Assembly (NCBI GenBank): GCA_903834765.1
Contig: CAILKE010000023.1
Location: forward strand, 1-64,000
Reading direction: 5' to 3'
DNA: 64,000 bases
Source: an uncultured Bacteroidota bacterium
GTDB taxonomy: Bacteria; Bacteroidota; Bacteroidia; B-17B0; Aurantibacillaceae
Positions 50,709 through 58,400 of the stretch are shown here, one piece after another. A program made the translations under genes and the position numbers. The first letter of the stretch is position 1; every line of letters begins with the position of its first letter. The notes beneath the pieces were generated by a model, which saw nothing but the letters and a program-made list of their open reading frames with translations, searched no databases and was not told the DNA's origin.

Positions 50709-53615
50709 ATGGCACTTAGTTGGAACGAAATAAAAGATAGAGCATTACATTTCTCTAAAGAATGGGCTGACACTTCAAATGAAGAAGCTGACGCAAAACC
50801 TTTTTTAGTTGAGTTCTTTAATGTATTTGGCATAAGCAGTAAACGCGTTTCAACGTTTGAACATCGCGTAAAAAAACTTGATGAAAAAGATGGCTATATT
50901 GATTTGCTTTGGAAAGGAACCATTTTAATTGAAATGAAAAGTCGAGGTAAGAACCTTGACAAAGCCTACCAACAAGCAAAAGATTATTTACACGGACTTA
51001 AACAACACGAACTACCTAAGTATATTTTAGTTTCAGATTTTGAAACTTTTAAACTATATGATTTAGAGGAAGAAAAAACCATTGAATTTAAACTCAACGA
51101 CCTTGTAAATAATGTTCAACACTTTAGTTATATTTTAGGTTATCAAAAAAAGGTTTACAAAGAACAAGACCCTGCAAATATTAAAGCGGCGGAGTTGATG
51201 GGTAAACTTCACGATAGACTTGAAGATATTGGTTACACTGGGCATCCGTTAGAAGTTTACTTAGTGCGTATTTTATTTTGTTTGTTTGCCGAAGACACAA
51301 CCATTTTTAATAAACAACAGTTTCAAGATTTTATTGAACAACGCACCAACGAAGATGGCAGCGATTTAGCTTCTAAAATTCAAGAGCTTTTTCAAGTATT
51401 AAATACAGCTAAAGAAAATCGGTTTAAAAATTTGGACGAGCAATTAGCTGAGTTCCCTTATGTAAACGGTAAACTATTTGAAGAAATATTGCCTATGGCA
51501 AGTTTCGATAGCAAAATGCGAACGGCTTTGTTAGAGTGTTGTTATATTGATTGGAGTAAAATTTCTCCTGCCATATTTGGCTCCATGTTTCAAAGCGTCA
51601 TGAATCCAAAGGAACGCAGAAACCTTGGCGCACATTACACAAGCGAAACAAATATTTTAAAATTAATTAAACCTCTTTTTTTAGATGAACTTTGGAAAGA
51701 GTTTGAAAGCATTAAAGACAACAAAAACAAACTTCCTGAATTTCATAAAAAACTAAGTACATTAAAATTTTTGGATCCTGCCTGTGGTTGCGGTAATTTC
51801 TTAGTAATTACATATCGTGAATTACGTTTATTAGAATTAGAAGTTTTGCGTTCTTCACATAAATCAGGGCAAGGTGTTTTAGACGTTCGAGATATTATGT
51901 TGTTAGATGTTGATATGATGTGCGGTATTGAATACGAAGAGTTTCCTGCTCGTATTGCCGAAGTAGCTATGTGGTTAATTGACCACCAGATGAATATGCA
52001 AATAAGTAATGAGTTTGGTCAATACTTTGTGCGTTTGCCTTTGAAAAAAGCAGCTAAAATTGTTAATGGAAATGCCTTACAAATAGATTGGGGAACGTTA
52101 AAACATAAAAATACAGCCTTTGTTTATGCAGACGAATTAAATTATAAAGAAGTTAACGAACCTACAGAAACTTATGGAACACTTAATGTTATTACAAAAT
52201 CAGTATCTAAAGTTGATGAAAATAATGAGTTTCCTACAAGTAAAAAAACAGATAAAATTAAATATGATTATATAATTGGCAATCCTCCTTTCATAGGGAA
52301 GAAAGAACAGAAACCAGAACAGAAGGCAGATATGGAAAAAGTATTTGCAAATGCAAAAGGGACAGGCGTTTTAGATTATGTAACAGCGTGGTATATCAAA
52401 GCGGCTCAATATATTCAAAATACAAAAATAAAAGTGGCTTTTGTTTCTACAAACTCAATTTGTCAAGGTGAACAAGTTGGTCTTTTATGGAGTATAATGT
52501 TTAATAAATACAATATTAAAATTCATTTTGCTCACAGAACATTTAGTTGGAGAAATGAAGCAAAAGGAAATGCAGCTGTTCATTGTGTGATAGTTGGCTT
52601 CGCTAACTACGATACTGATAACAAGAGTATTTATGAATATGAAGATATTAAAGGTGAGCCTCATGAAATAAAAGTAAAAAACATAAATCCTTTCTTAGTT
52701 GAAGGTAAAGACATTACAGTTGAGAACAGAAAATCGCCACTATGTAAAGTTCCCGAAATGAATTATGGAAGTATGCCAATTGACGAAGGAAATTTGATTT
52801 TGACGGATGAAGAAAAAGAAGAAGCAGTAAAAAACGAACCTCAAATTAGTCTTGCAATTAAGAAATATACAGGTGGTGATGAGTTTATTAATAATAAAAA
52901 ACGTTGGTGTTTATGGTTGCAAAACATTGAACCTGCTATTTTAAAGAACTCAAAATTTATTATTGACCGAATAGAAAAAACAAAAAAATTTAGATTAAGT
53001 AGTAATAGAGAAGCCACAAAAAAGCTTGCTGAAAAACCAATGTTATTTGGCGAGATACGTCAACCAAATTCAAAATACATAATCATTCCAAAAGTTTCTT
53101 CCGAAAACAGAAAATATATACCAATTGGTATTTTGGAGCCGACAACAATAACAAGTGGTAGTGCGCTGATTATACCAAATGCGAGTTTATATATATTCGG
53201 GATAATGGCTTCATCGATGCAAATGGTTTGGATGAAAGCAACTTGTGGTAGAATGAAAAGTGATTTTCAATATTCAGCAAGTATAGTTTACAATAATTTC
53301 CCTTTTCCAGTAAACCCGAATGAAAAACAAATAAAAACAATTGAAGCTGCAGCGCAAAATATTTTTGATGCAAGGGCAGGATTTCCAAACAGCTCATTAG
53401 CTGATTTATACAATCCTTTAACGATGCCTCCAGCGTTGACAAAAGCACATAATGAATTAGATAAAGCCGTTGATTTAGCTTATCGTCCACAAGCATTTAC
53501 GAGTGAAGCTAAACGTATGGAATTTTTATTTGAGCTATACGAAAAATATACAGCGGATTTATTTACTAAAGAGAAAGTGAAGAAGAAATCTAAAAAAAAT
53601 AATAGTAATGAGTAA
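50709..53615 (+). CDS. MmeI-like type IIL restriction-modification enzyme
   Basis: A 968-residue single-chain restriction and modification protein. The N-terminal nuclease shows a PD-(D/E)xK core (Asp65 in GYIDLLWKG, Glu75 and Lys77 in ILIEMKSRG). A helical spacer follows, then a gamma-class adenine methyltransferase with motif I FLDPACGCGNF near residue 355 and motif IV NPPF near 525, and a target-recognition domain and helical C-terminus. Family members methylate one strand of their site and cut about 20 bp away. Both active sites look intact, so it may protect against phage. It overlaps the rhuM gene by 8 bp. Confidence 0.92.
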   Translation: MALSWNEIKDRALHFSKEWADTSNEEADAKPFLVEFFNVFGISSKRVSTFEHRVKKLDEKDGYIDLLWKGTILIEMKSRGKNLDKAYQQAKDYLHGLKQHELPKYILVSDFETFKLYDLEEEKTIEFKLNDLVNNVQHFSYILGYQKKVYKEQDPANIKAAELMGKLHDRLEDIGYTGHPLEVYLVRILFCLFAEDTTIFNKQQFQDFIEQRTNEDGSDLASKIQELFQVLNTAKENRFKNLDEQLAEFPYVNGKLFEEILPMASFDSKMRTALLECCYIDWSKISPAIFGSMFQSVMNPKERRNLGAHYTSETNILKLIKPLFLDELWKEFESIKDNKNKLPEFHKKLSTLKFLDPACGCGNFLVITYRELRLLELEVLRSSHKSGQGVLDVRDIMLLDVDMMCGIEYEEFPARIAEVAMWLIDHQMNMQISNEFGQYFVRLPLKKAAKIVNGNALQIDWGTLKHKNTAFVYADELNYKEVNEPTETYGTLNVITKSVSKVDENNEFPTSKKTDKIKYDYIIGNPPFIGKKEQKPEQKADMEKVFANAKGTGVLDYVTAWYIKAAQYIQNTKIKVAFVSTNSICQGEQVGLLWSIMFNKYNIKIHFAHRTFSWRNEAKGNAAVHCVIVGFANYDTDNKSIYEYEDIKGEPHEIKVKNINPFLVEGKDITVENRKSPLCKVPEMNYGSMPIDEGNLILTDEEKEEAVKNEPQISLAIKKYTGGDEFINNKKRWCLWLQNIEPAILKNSKFIIDRIEKTKKFRLSSNREATKKLAEKPMLFGEIRQPNSKYIIIPKVSSENRKYIPIGILEPTTITSGSALIIPNASLYIFGIMASSMQMVWMKATCGRMKSDFQYSASIVYNNFPFPVNPNEKQIKTIEAAAQNIFDARAGFPNSSLADLYNPLTMPPALTKAHNELDKAVDLAYRPQAFTSEAKRMEFLFELYEKYTADLFTKEKVKKKSKKNNSNE

Positions 53616-54699
53616 AGATAACATGCCGCAATCTAATGATATTATATTCTATTCATCACCTGCCGGTGATGTGAGAATAGAAGTGTTTTTTCAAGAAGAA
53701 ACATTTTGGTTAAATCAAAAGAAAATGGCAGAATTGTTTGGTGTTGATGTACGAACTGTTAATGAGCATTTACAAAACATATACAAAACCAATGAGTTAG
53801 ATAAAAATTCAACTATCCGGAATATCCGGATAGTTCAAAAAGAAGGTAATCGTGACGTTTCTCGTGACATTGATTTTTATAATTTGGACGCTATTATTGC
53901 AGTTGGTTATCGTGTAAATAGCATTCAAGCAACTCAATTTCGTATTTGGGCAACTAAAACTCTCAAAGAATTTATTATTAAAGGATTTGTTCTTGATGAT
54001 GAACGTTTAAAACAAGGGAAGCGATTTGGTAAAGATTATTTTGATGAGTTATTGGAGCGTATCCGAGAGATCCGTGCAAGTGAAAGACGTTTTTATTTAA
54101 AAATAACTGACATATATGAGTAATGTAGCATTGACTATAAAAAAGATGCTGAAATAACTCAAACATTTTTTAAAACGGTTCAAAATAAATTACATTGGGC
54201 AACAACAGGTAAAACTGCTGCGCAAATAATTAAAGAAAGAGCAAGTTCAGCTAAACCAAATATGGGTTTGCAGACATGGAAAAATTCGCCAACTGGTAAA
54301 ATTTTAAAATCTGACGTTTCGGTAGCTAAAAATTACTTGATTGAAAAAGAAATAAAAGAATTGGAACGTGTTGTTACAATGTACTTGGACTACGCGGAAA
54401 ATCAAGCTGCTAGACAAATACCAATGAAAATGACTGAATGGATTTCCAAACTAGACGCTTTTTTACAATTCAATGAATATCAAATTTTAAAAGACGCTGG
54501 AAAAATAAGTCACGAAGTAGCTAAGCAATTGGCAGAAAAAGAATACGAAAAATTCAGAGTGATTCAGGACAAAAACTTTGAAAGTGATTTTGAAATCGCA
54601 TTATCCAAAATGGCAGATAATAGAAAAGCGATTCGTGAAGGCAATAAAAAATCAACAATAAAAGCTGAACAAAAAGAAACAAAGAAAATAAAAAAATAA
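53608..54699 (+). pseudogene. RhuM-family gene interrupted by one in-frame stop
   Basis: One reading frame encodes a whole RhuM protein: the N-terminal domain with the HTH-like FWLNQKKMAELFGVDVRTVNEHL, then YNLDAIIAVGYRVNSIQATQFRIW, ERRFYLKITDIYE, and after the stop CSIDYKKDAEITQTFFKTVQNKLHWATTGKTAAQ to the usual C-terminus. The only defect is TAA at 54121-54123; the second half can restart at ATG 54262 in the same frame. RhuM is common beside restriction systems and on mobile elements, role not settled. The start overlaps the type IIL gene by 8 bp. A sequencing error would also explain the stop. Confidence 0.85.
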
Positions 54700-55084
54700 A
54701 AGCCCTACGCACATTTTGCAAGCACATTTGGTCGCTTTTTTTAAAGGCAAATATTTTTTGTGGCGCCAAATAAGCTAGCAAAATTTTCTGTCCACCTGTG
54801 TATGCGGACACGTAATCAGGACTCAAACTGTGTGGCGGCAACTAGGTACTAACACACGATTTGGCAACAGTTTGGCGAACGTATAAGCATTTGCAAATAT
54901 TGTCGCTGCGCGAAAGACTCCCGATAGCTATCGGGATATTTTTTCTTTGCAAAAGTCCATTAAACATTTATCTTTGTTAGTAACATTTCGATAGTCACGC
55001 CATAGCGTGGTTCAAAACCGCAATTGTGGTAGCTGCCAAAAGTTATAGCTAAGCCGCTGGACGAAACCCGAAAAAGACATTGTT
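54700..55084. other. 385-bp cassette-type spacer 3
   Basis: Non-coding. It holds TAACACACGATTTGGC, GCAACAGTTTGGC (from about 54863) and the self-complementary ATTTGCAAAT. These are followed by a TCCCGATAGCTATCGGGA palindrome and CTTTGCAAAAGTCCATTAA. GCAACAGTTTGGC recurs at 55472-55484 and CTTTGCAAAAGTCCATTA near 58221. It closes with GACATTGTTATGG, where ATG starts the DUF3024 gene. Confidence 0.55.
54919..54936. repeat. TCCCGATAGCTATCGGGA palindrome
   Basis: A perfect 18-bp copy inside spacer 3, between GCGAAAGAC and TATTTTTTCTTTG. At 58199-58240 the corresponding wording (CAATCCCGCAGGATATTTTCG) lacks it, which suggests that the palindrome is a later insertion. Confidence 0.85.
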
Positions 55085-55432
55085 ATGGCATTTGACATAA
55101 AAAAATCGGTAGACATTATTGAGGCAATGGAAAATTACATTGCCAAAGTTAGACCTAGACCTGAAATTAGAAATCAATTGGACATAGGTTATGAAATTCA
55201 AGACCAAAGTGTAATATTGCACGAAATTAGACCTGTGTGGAAAAATCCCAATGAATTAAGGACAAGCGGTTACGCAAAAGCAACATTCGTCCACGACAAA
55301 AACATTTGGAAAATATTTTGGCAACGAGCTGACTTAAAATGGCACTCGTACACTCCACAACCAACCGTTGGACAACTGAGTGACTTTCTAAAAATAGTTG
55401 ACGAGGATAAACATCATTGTTTTAAAGGCTAA
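55085..55432 (+). CDS. DUF3024 domain protein
   Basis: A 115-residue protein matching DUF3024 over its whole length: FVDIIEAMENYI-type helix at the N-terminus, VWKNPNELRTSGYAKATFVHDKN, then WKIFWQRADLKWHSYTP and the acidic ending DEDKHHCFKG. No catalytic residues are known for the family. I recall DUF3024 among genes carried in integron cassettes. The ATG lies directly in the conserved spacer end TTGTTATGG, and the gene is followed by another spacer of the same type. Confidence 0.85.
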   Translation: MAFDIKKSVDIIEAMENYIAKVRPRPEIRNQLDIGYEIQDQSVILHEIRPVWKNPNELRTSGYAKATFVHDKNIWKIFWQRADLKWHSYTPQPTVGQLSDFLKIVDEDKHHCFKG

Positions 55433-55886
55433 TAAAGCTGTTTACAGCGGCCAATCTATAACATACGCTAAGCAACAGTTTGGCAGACATCAAAGCTTTT
55501 GCAAAAGCGGTAGACAATTTTTCTATTTTTTCTTCGCAAATGCTTAGCAACATAGTCACTTTAAACTAATATTTCTGTGGACTACTCCATCGGACAAGTT
55601 CACATTCGAAACTAACATTATAAGGCTCTAAAGACATGGGAATAGGATACAAAATATTTTTATTATATTTACTCTTGAAAAACATTACAATGGAAAAACT
55701 TGCAAAGAACACTAAAAAAGAATTATTTCCGCGATTTTAAAAGTTTCTAAATAACTTGAGAAATCTCGAAAACAAAATGATAGTATAATGAATCATTTGA
55801 AGAAAATACAAAAAGACAGGAAAACAAATAAAAAATGAATGTGCCCCCTTTGATAGTAAAACTTTAAGTTAAGTTTAAAGAGACAA
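55433..55886. other. 454-bp cassette-type spacer 4
   Basis: TATAACATAC leads into GCTAAGCAACAGTTTGGC. The arms GCTAAGCA (55467-55474) and TGCTTAGC (55541-55548) are exact complements enclosing the palindrome GCTTTTGCAAAAGC. A second junction-like sequence, TAACATTATAAGGCTC, lies near 55613-55628 and is followed by a 34-codon frame. The remaining 150 bp before the TPR gene show nothing recognisable. Confidence 0.5.
55636..55740 (+). CDS. Possible small membrane peptide (34 aa)
   Basis: An ATG eight bases after the junction-like TAACATTATAAGGCTC opens a 34-codon frame: a hydrophobic half (IGYKIFLLYLLLKNI) and a basic half (KLAKNTKKELFPRF). It could be a small cassette peptide, or the start of a larger decayed gene. 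Only the position and composition support it. Confidence 0.25.
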   Translation: MGIGYKIFLLYLLLKNITMEKLAKNTKKELFPRF

Positions 55887-57395
55887 ATGAATAATAAAAT
55901 ATTTGCGATATTTTTGTTTGCATTTTCAATTAATTTGAATGCACAATCACATACAAAAATCGATAGCTTAAAAAATACGCTAAAATCAGCAAAAGAAGAT
56001 ACAAATAAGGTAAATATACTGGACCAAATTGTTGAAGAGTACGTAAGCATCATGTTACGAGATACAGCCTTTAACTATGCGAAAACGGGACTGAGTATTT
56101 CGCGTAAGCTAAAATACAAAAAGGGGATTGTAGTTCACCTAAAGAATTTATCGGATTATTATGTCCGAAAACAAAATCAATCCAAGGCACTTGAACTAAT
56201 CTTTGAAGCCTATAAAATTACAGAAGAAGAAAACCTAGAAATTGAGAGCATACAAGTTTTAAGTGGTATTTCTTTTGCATATACATCTTTTAATGATTAC
56301 AAAGAGGCTATCAAATATAAATTCAAGGAATGGAAAAAAAGAGAGGCTCTAATTCTTGACCAAAAATACAGAGAAAATAATTTGGAAAAGTTAAATAATG
56401 ATAGTCTTAAGATTTCGTTGTCAATAGCGACATTATCATTTTATCATTTAAAAATAAATGAATTAGATTCCGCATTTTTTTATGGGAAAAGAGCAATTTC
56501 AGTAGCTAATAATATTCATAAAAAAGACGCGAGTTATTTAGCATATCCGCTTAATTGCCTCGGCTTTGCCTATCGTTTGGCGGGTAATGCTGACTCGGCA
56601 ATGTTATTATTTAGAAGTAGCATTAAACAATCCCAATTATCAAAAAAGAAAAACAATAAAATCACAAACTTATATAAGTCTTATTGGGAAATCGCCATTC
56701 TATTTCATGAAGCAAACCAAATAGATTCTTCTATTTATTACGCTGAATTAGCGCTTTCTTATTGTCAACAATTAAAATGGGACAAAGATGCATTGGACAT
56801 TGAAATACTTTTAGCAAAAAATTATACTGGTCGTGATAATACTAAGGCTGTATTTTACTATCAGAAATCTTCTGTGTTACGAGACAGTTTATATAATAAA
56901 GAAAAAACTGAGCAGTTACAGAATCTTACATTTAATGAAAAGGAAAGGCAAAAGGAACTTGAAAATCAGCGAAAACTTGCTGAAGAAAAAAGGCAAAAAC
57001 AAATTAACTTTACTATAATCGGTCTTAGTATTTTCCTTTTTATAATTTGCTTCATTGCACTCAGCCGCTCTATCATAACAAGTGAAAAAGTAAACACATT
57101 TCTTGCAGGGTTAGCAGTTATGATGCTTTTTAAATTCTGGAATATGCTAACTGACCCATATATAGAATTTAAAGTTTCGGACAATCCTGCAATCTTATTC
57201 TTTACGGCAATAATCTCCGCCAGTTTATTATCTCCAATTCAAAAGCCAATTAAAAAATGGTTGAAGACACGAATGCTTGCAAAAGCTAAAGCCAATGCAG
57301 AAGCAGAACCAAAGACCAAAAAGAAAAAAAAGATAGTTAAAAAAGTTGAGCCAAAAACAGAAGGCGACACTCAGCAAGACCAAGAAGCTATTTAG
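55887..57395 (+). CDS. TPR protein with C-terminal membrane segments and basic tail
   Basis: A 502-residue protein with a signal peptide (KIFAIFLFAFSINLNAQ). About seven tetratricopeptide-type helical hairpins span residues 35-340 (for example KALELIFEAYKITEEENLE, SAMLLFRSSIKQSQ). A charged coiled coil (EKERQKELENQRKLAEEKRQ) and two or three membrane segments (about 370-450) follow, with a Lys/Ala-rich cytoplasmic tail. The layout is that of TPR histidine kinases of Bacteroidota up to the membrane, but the kinase is missing and the tail is unrelated. It probably senses or scaffolds at the envelope; role unknown. Confidence 0.78.
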   Translation: MNNKIFAIFLFAFSINLNAQSHTKIDSLKNTLKSAKEDTNKVNILDQIVEEYVSIMLRDTAFNYAKTGLSISRKLKYKKGIVVHLKNLSDYYVRKQNQSKALELIFEAYKITEEENLEIESIQVLSGISFAYTSFNDYKEAIKYKFKEWKKREALILDQKYRENNLEKLNNDSLKISLSIATLSFYHLKINELDSAFFYGKRAISVANNIHKKDASYLAYPLNCLGFAYRLAGNADSAMLLFRSSIKQSQLSKKKNNKITNLYKSYWEIAILFHEANQIDSSIYYAELALSYCQQLKWDKDALDIEILLAKNYTGRDNTKAVFYYQKSSVLRDSLYNKEKTEQLQNLTFNEKERQKELENQRKLAEEKRQKQINFTIIGLSIFLFIICFIALSRSIITSEKVNTFLAGLAVMMLFKFWNMLTDPYIEFKVSDNPAILFFTAIISASLLSPIQKPIKKWLKTRMLAKAKANAEAEPKTKKKKKIVKKVEPKTEGDTQQDQEAI

Positions 57396-57539
57396 ACATT
57401 ACCAGTTTATGGCAAGCGACCATCTTAAAATGACACCTAAGACCCATTAACAGTAGACCGTTGCAACGTAGACAATCGGTCGAAATATTTACAGCAGAAC
57501 ATGGTGTTAGTAATCCGAAACCACTATAATAGAAATAAT
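57396..57539. other. Short cassette-type spacer before mazEF
   Basis: A 144-bp non-coding stretch with GACCG/CGGTC arms near 57456-57480 and the junction-like GGTGTTAGTAATCC near 57504-57517, which shares GTTAGTA with the ends of spacer 1 and of the 49893-50708 spacer. Confidence 0.4.
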
Positions 57540-57584
57540 TTTGGAAGAATTAATTTAATGTAATAACTTTGTAATTACATTAAA
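57540..57584 (+). promoter_or_regulatory. mazEF promoter with overlapping operator dyad
   Basis: TTTG (57540-57543), 20 bp, TAACTTTG (57564-57571) is an exact TTTG / 20 / TAnnTTTG promoter. An 11-bp perfect inverted repeat, TTTAATGTAAT (57554-57564) and ATTACATTAAA (57574-57584), brackets the -7 element. This is the expected place for autorepression by an AbrB-type antitoxin. The ATG is 9 bp after the dyad. Confidence 0.8.
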
Positions 57585-57593
57585 ATTTAGGCA

Positions 57594-57839
57594 ATGGACA
57601 TTTCATTAATTTCAATTGGAAACTCAAAAGGTATTCGACTTTCCAAAACAATACTTGAAAAATATAATATTCAAGACACAATCGAATTAATACTTGAAAA
57701 AGGTTTTATTATTTTAAAACCGAAGACTTCAGCTAGAAGTGGTTGGGAAAAGTCATTTAAGAAAATGCATGAAAATGGAGATGACAACCATTTAATAGCA
57801 GACGTATTTAATGACGAAAGTTTTGAAGAATGGAAATAA
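57594..57839 (+). CDS. mazE: MazE-like antitoxin (AbrB/SpoVT fold)
   Basis: An 81-residue protein. The first 45 residues are a SpoVT/AbrB swapped-hairpin DNA-binding domain (ISLISIGNSKGIRLSKTILEKY ... IELILEKGFIILKP), and the acidic C-terminal tail (DDNHLIADVFNDESFEEWK) would wrap around the toxin. It overlaps mazF by 10 bp, the usual translational coupling. The promoter dyad upstream is the likely operator for MazE or the MazEF complex. Confidence 0.9.
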   Translation: MDISLISIGNSKGIRLSKTILEKYNIQDTIELILEKGFIILKPKTSARSGWEKSFKKMHENGDDNHLIADVFNDESFEEWK

Positions 57840-58153
57840 AACAATATCAAATTGTTTTGGTTAATCTTGACCCAACAATTGGCAGTGAAATGAAAAAGAC
57901 TCGCCCATGCGTTGTAATTTCTCCCAACGAAATGAATAAATATTTGCAGACGATCGTTATTGCTCCTATGACGAGCAACTCTAAAAGTTATCCAACTCGA
58001 GTTGCAGTTAAACATAATAAAACAAAAGGCTGGGTTGTTCTTGATCAAATAAGGACTATTGACAGAAATCGCATTATAAAAATTTTTGACAACCTATCAG
58101 AAAAGGAAATTCATAAAATAAAAACAGTTATGCATGAAACCTATGTAGCCTAA
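57830..58153 (+). CDS. mazF: MazF/PemK-type mRNA interferase toxin
   Basis: A 107-residue protein with the MazF core: YQIVLVNLDPTIGSEMKKTRPCVVISPNEMN at the N-terminus (with the conserved Arg-Pro-x-Val-Val-Ile), TIVIAPMTSNSK, and WVVLDQIRTIDRNRIIK, where Asp-Gln-Ile-Arg supplies conserved active-site residues. MazF cuts mRNA at short sequence motifs and arrests growth when MazE is lost. Length and all core strands are intact. It is the last gene of the accessory region. Confidence 0.92.
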   Translation: MEIKQYQIVLVNLDPTIGSEMKKTRPCVVISPNEMNKYLQTIVIAPMTSNSKSYPTRVAVKHNKTKGWVVLDQIRTIDRNRIIKIFDNLSEKEIHKIKTVMHETYVA

Positions 58154-58276
58154 ATAAACTTGATGAAACAAATACTAGTTAAAGAGTTTGGCATATAACA
58201 ATCCCGCAGGATATTTTCGCTTTGCAAAAGTCCATTACAAATTTATGTTTGTTATTAATATTTAGCTGACTTAGAA
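58154..58276. other. Terminal cassette-type spacer
   Basis: After mazF, GGCATATAACAATCCCGCAGG and CTTTGCAAAAGTCCATTACAAATTTATGTTTGTTA-type wording (58199-58255) repeats spacer 3 without its palindrome. This marks the plus-strand end of the accessory region; the convergent aconitase terminator begins at once. Confidence 0.45.
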
Positions 58277-58277
58277 C

Positions 58278-58312
58278 AAAAAAAATCCCCCTGTTAAACA
58301 ACAGAGGGATTT
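58278..58312 (-). terminator. Intrinsic terminator of the aconitase gene
   Basis: Arms 58283-58295 and 58300-58312 (AAATCCCCCTGTT with AACAGAGGGATTT, one pair being a wobble on the minus strand), with eight A at 58278-58285 reading as T on the minus strand. It lies about 90 bp past the aconitase stop. Confidence 0.75.
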
Positions 58313-58353
58313 AAAATTATATAATTGCTTCTCGCTTTTCGCTTCTCGACTTC

Positions 58354-58371
58354 TCCCGATAGCTATCGGGA
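58354..58371. repeat. TCCCGATAGCTATCGGGA palindrome
   Basis: A perfect 18-bp copy extended by flanking ACTTC and GAAGT (one base of asymmetry), between the aconitase gene and its terminator, so it should be transcribed as a long hairpin in the 3' untranslated region. Confidence 0.85.
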
Positions 58372-58400
58372 CGAAGTGACAAGGGTGTGATGCAATGACG

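Noticed and set aside
54121-54123. Programmed recoding of the rhuM stop (stop-codon read-through)
   Set aside because: TAA is the stop least prone to read-through, and no downstream structure next to the codon was seen; mutation or error is simpler.
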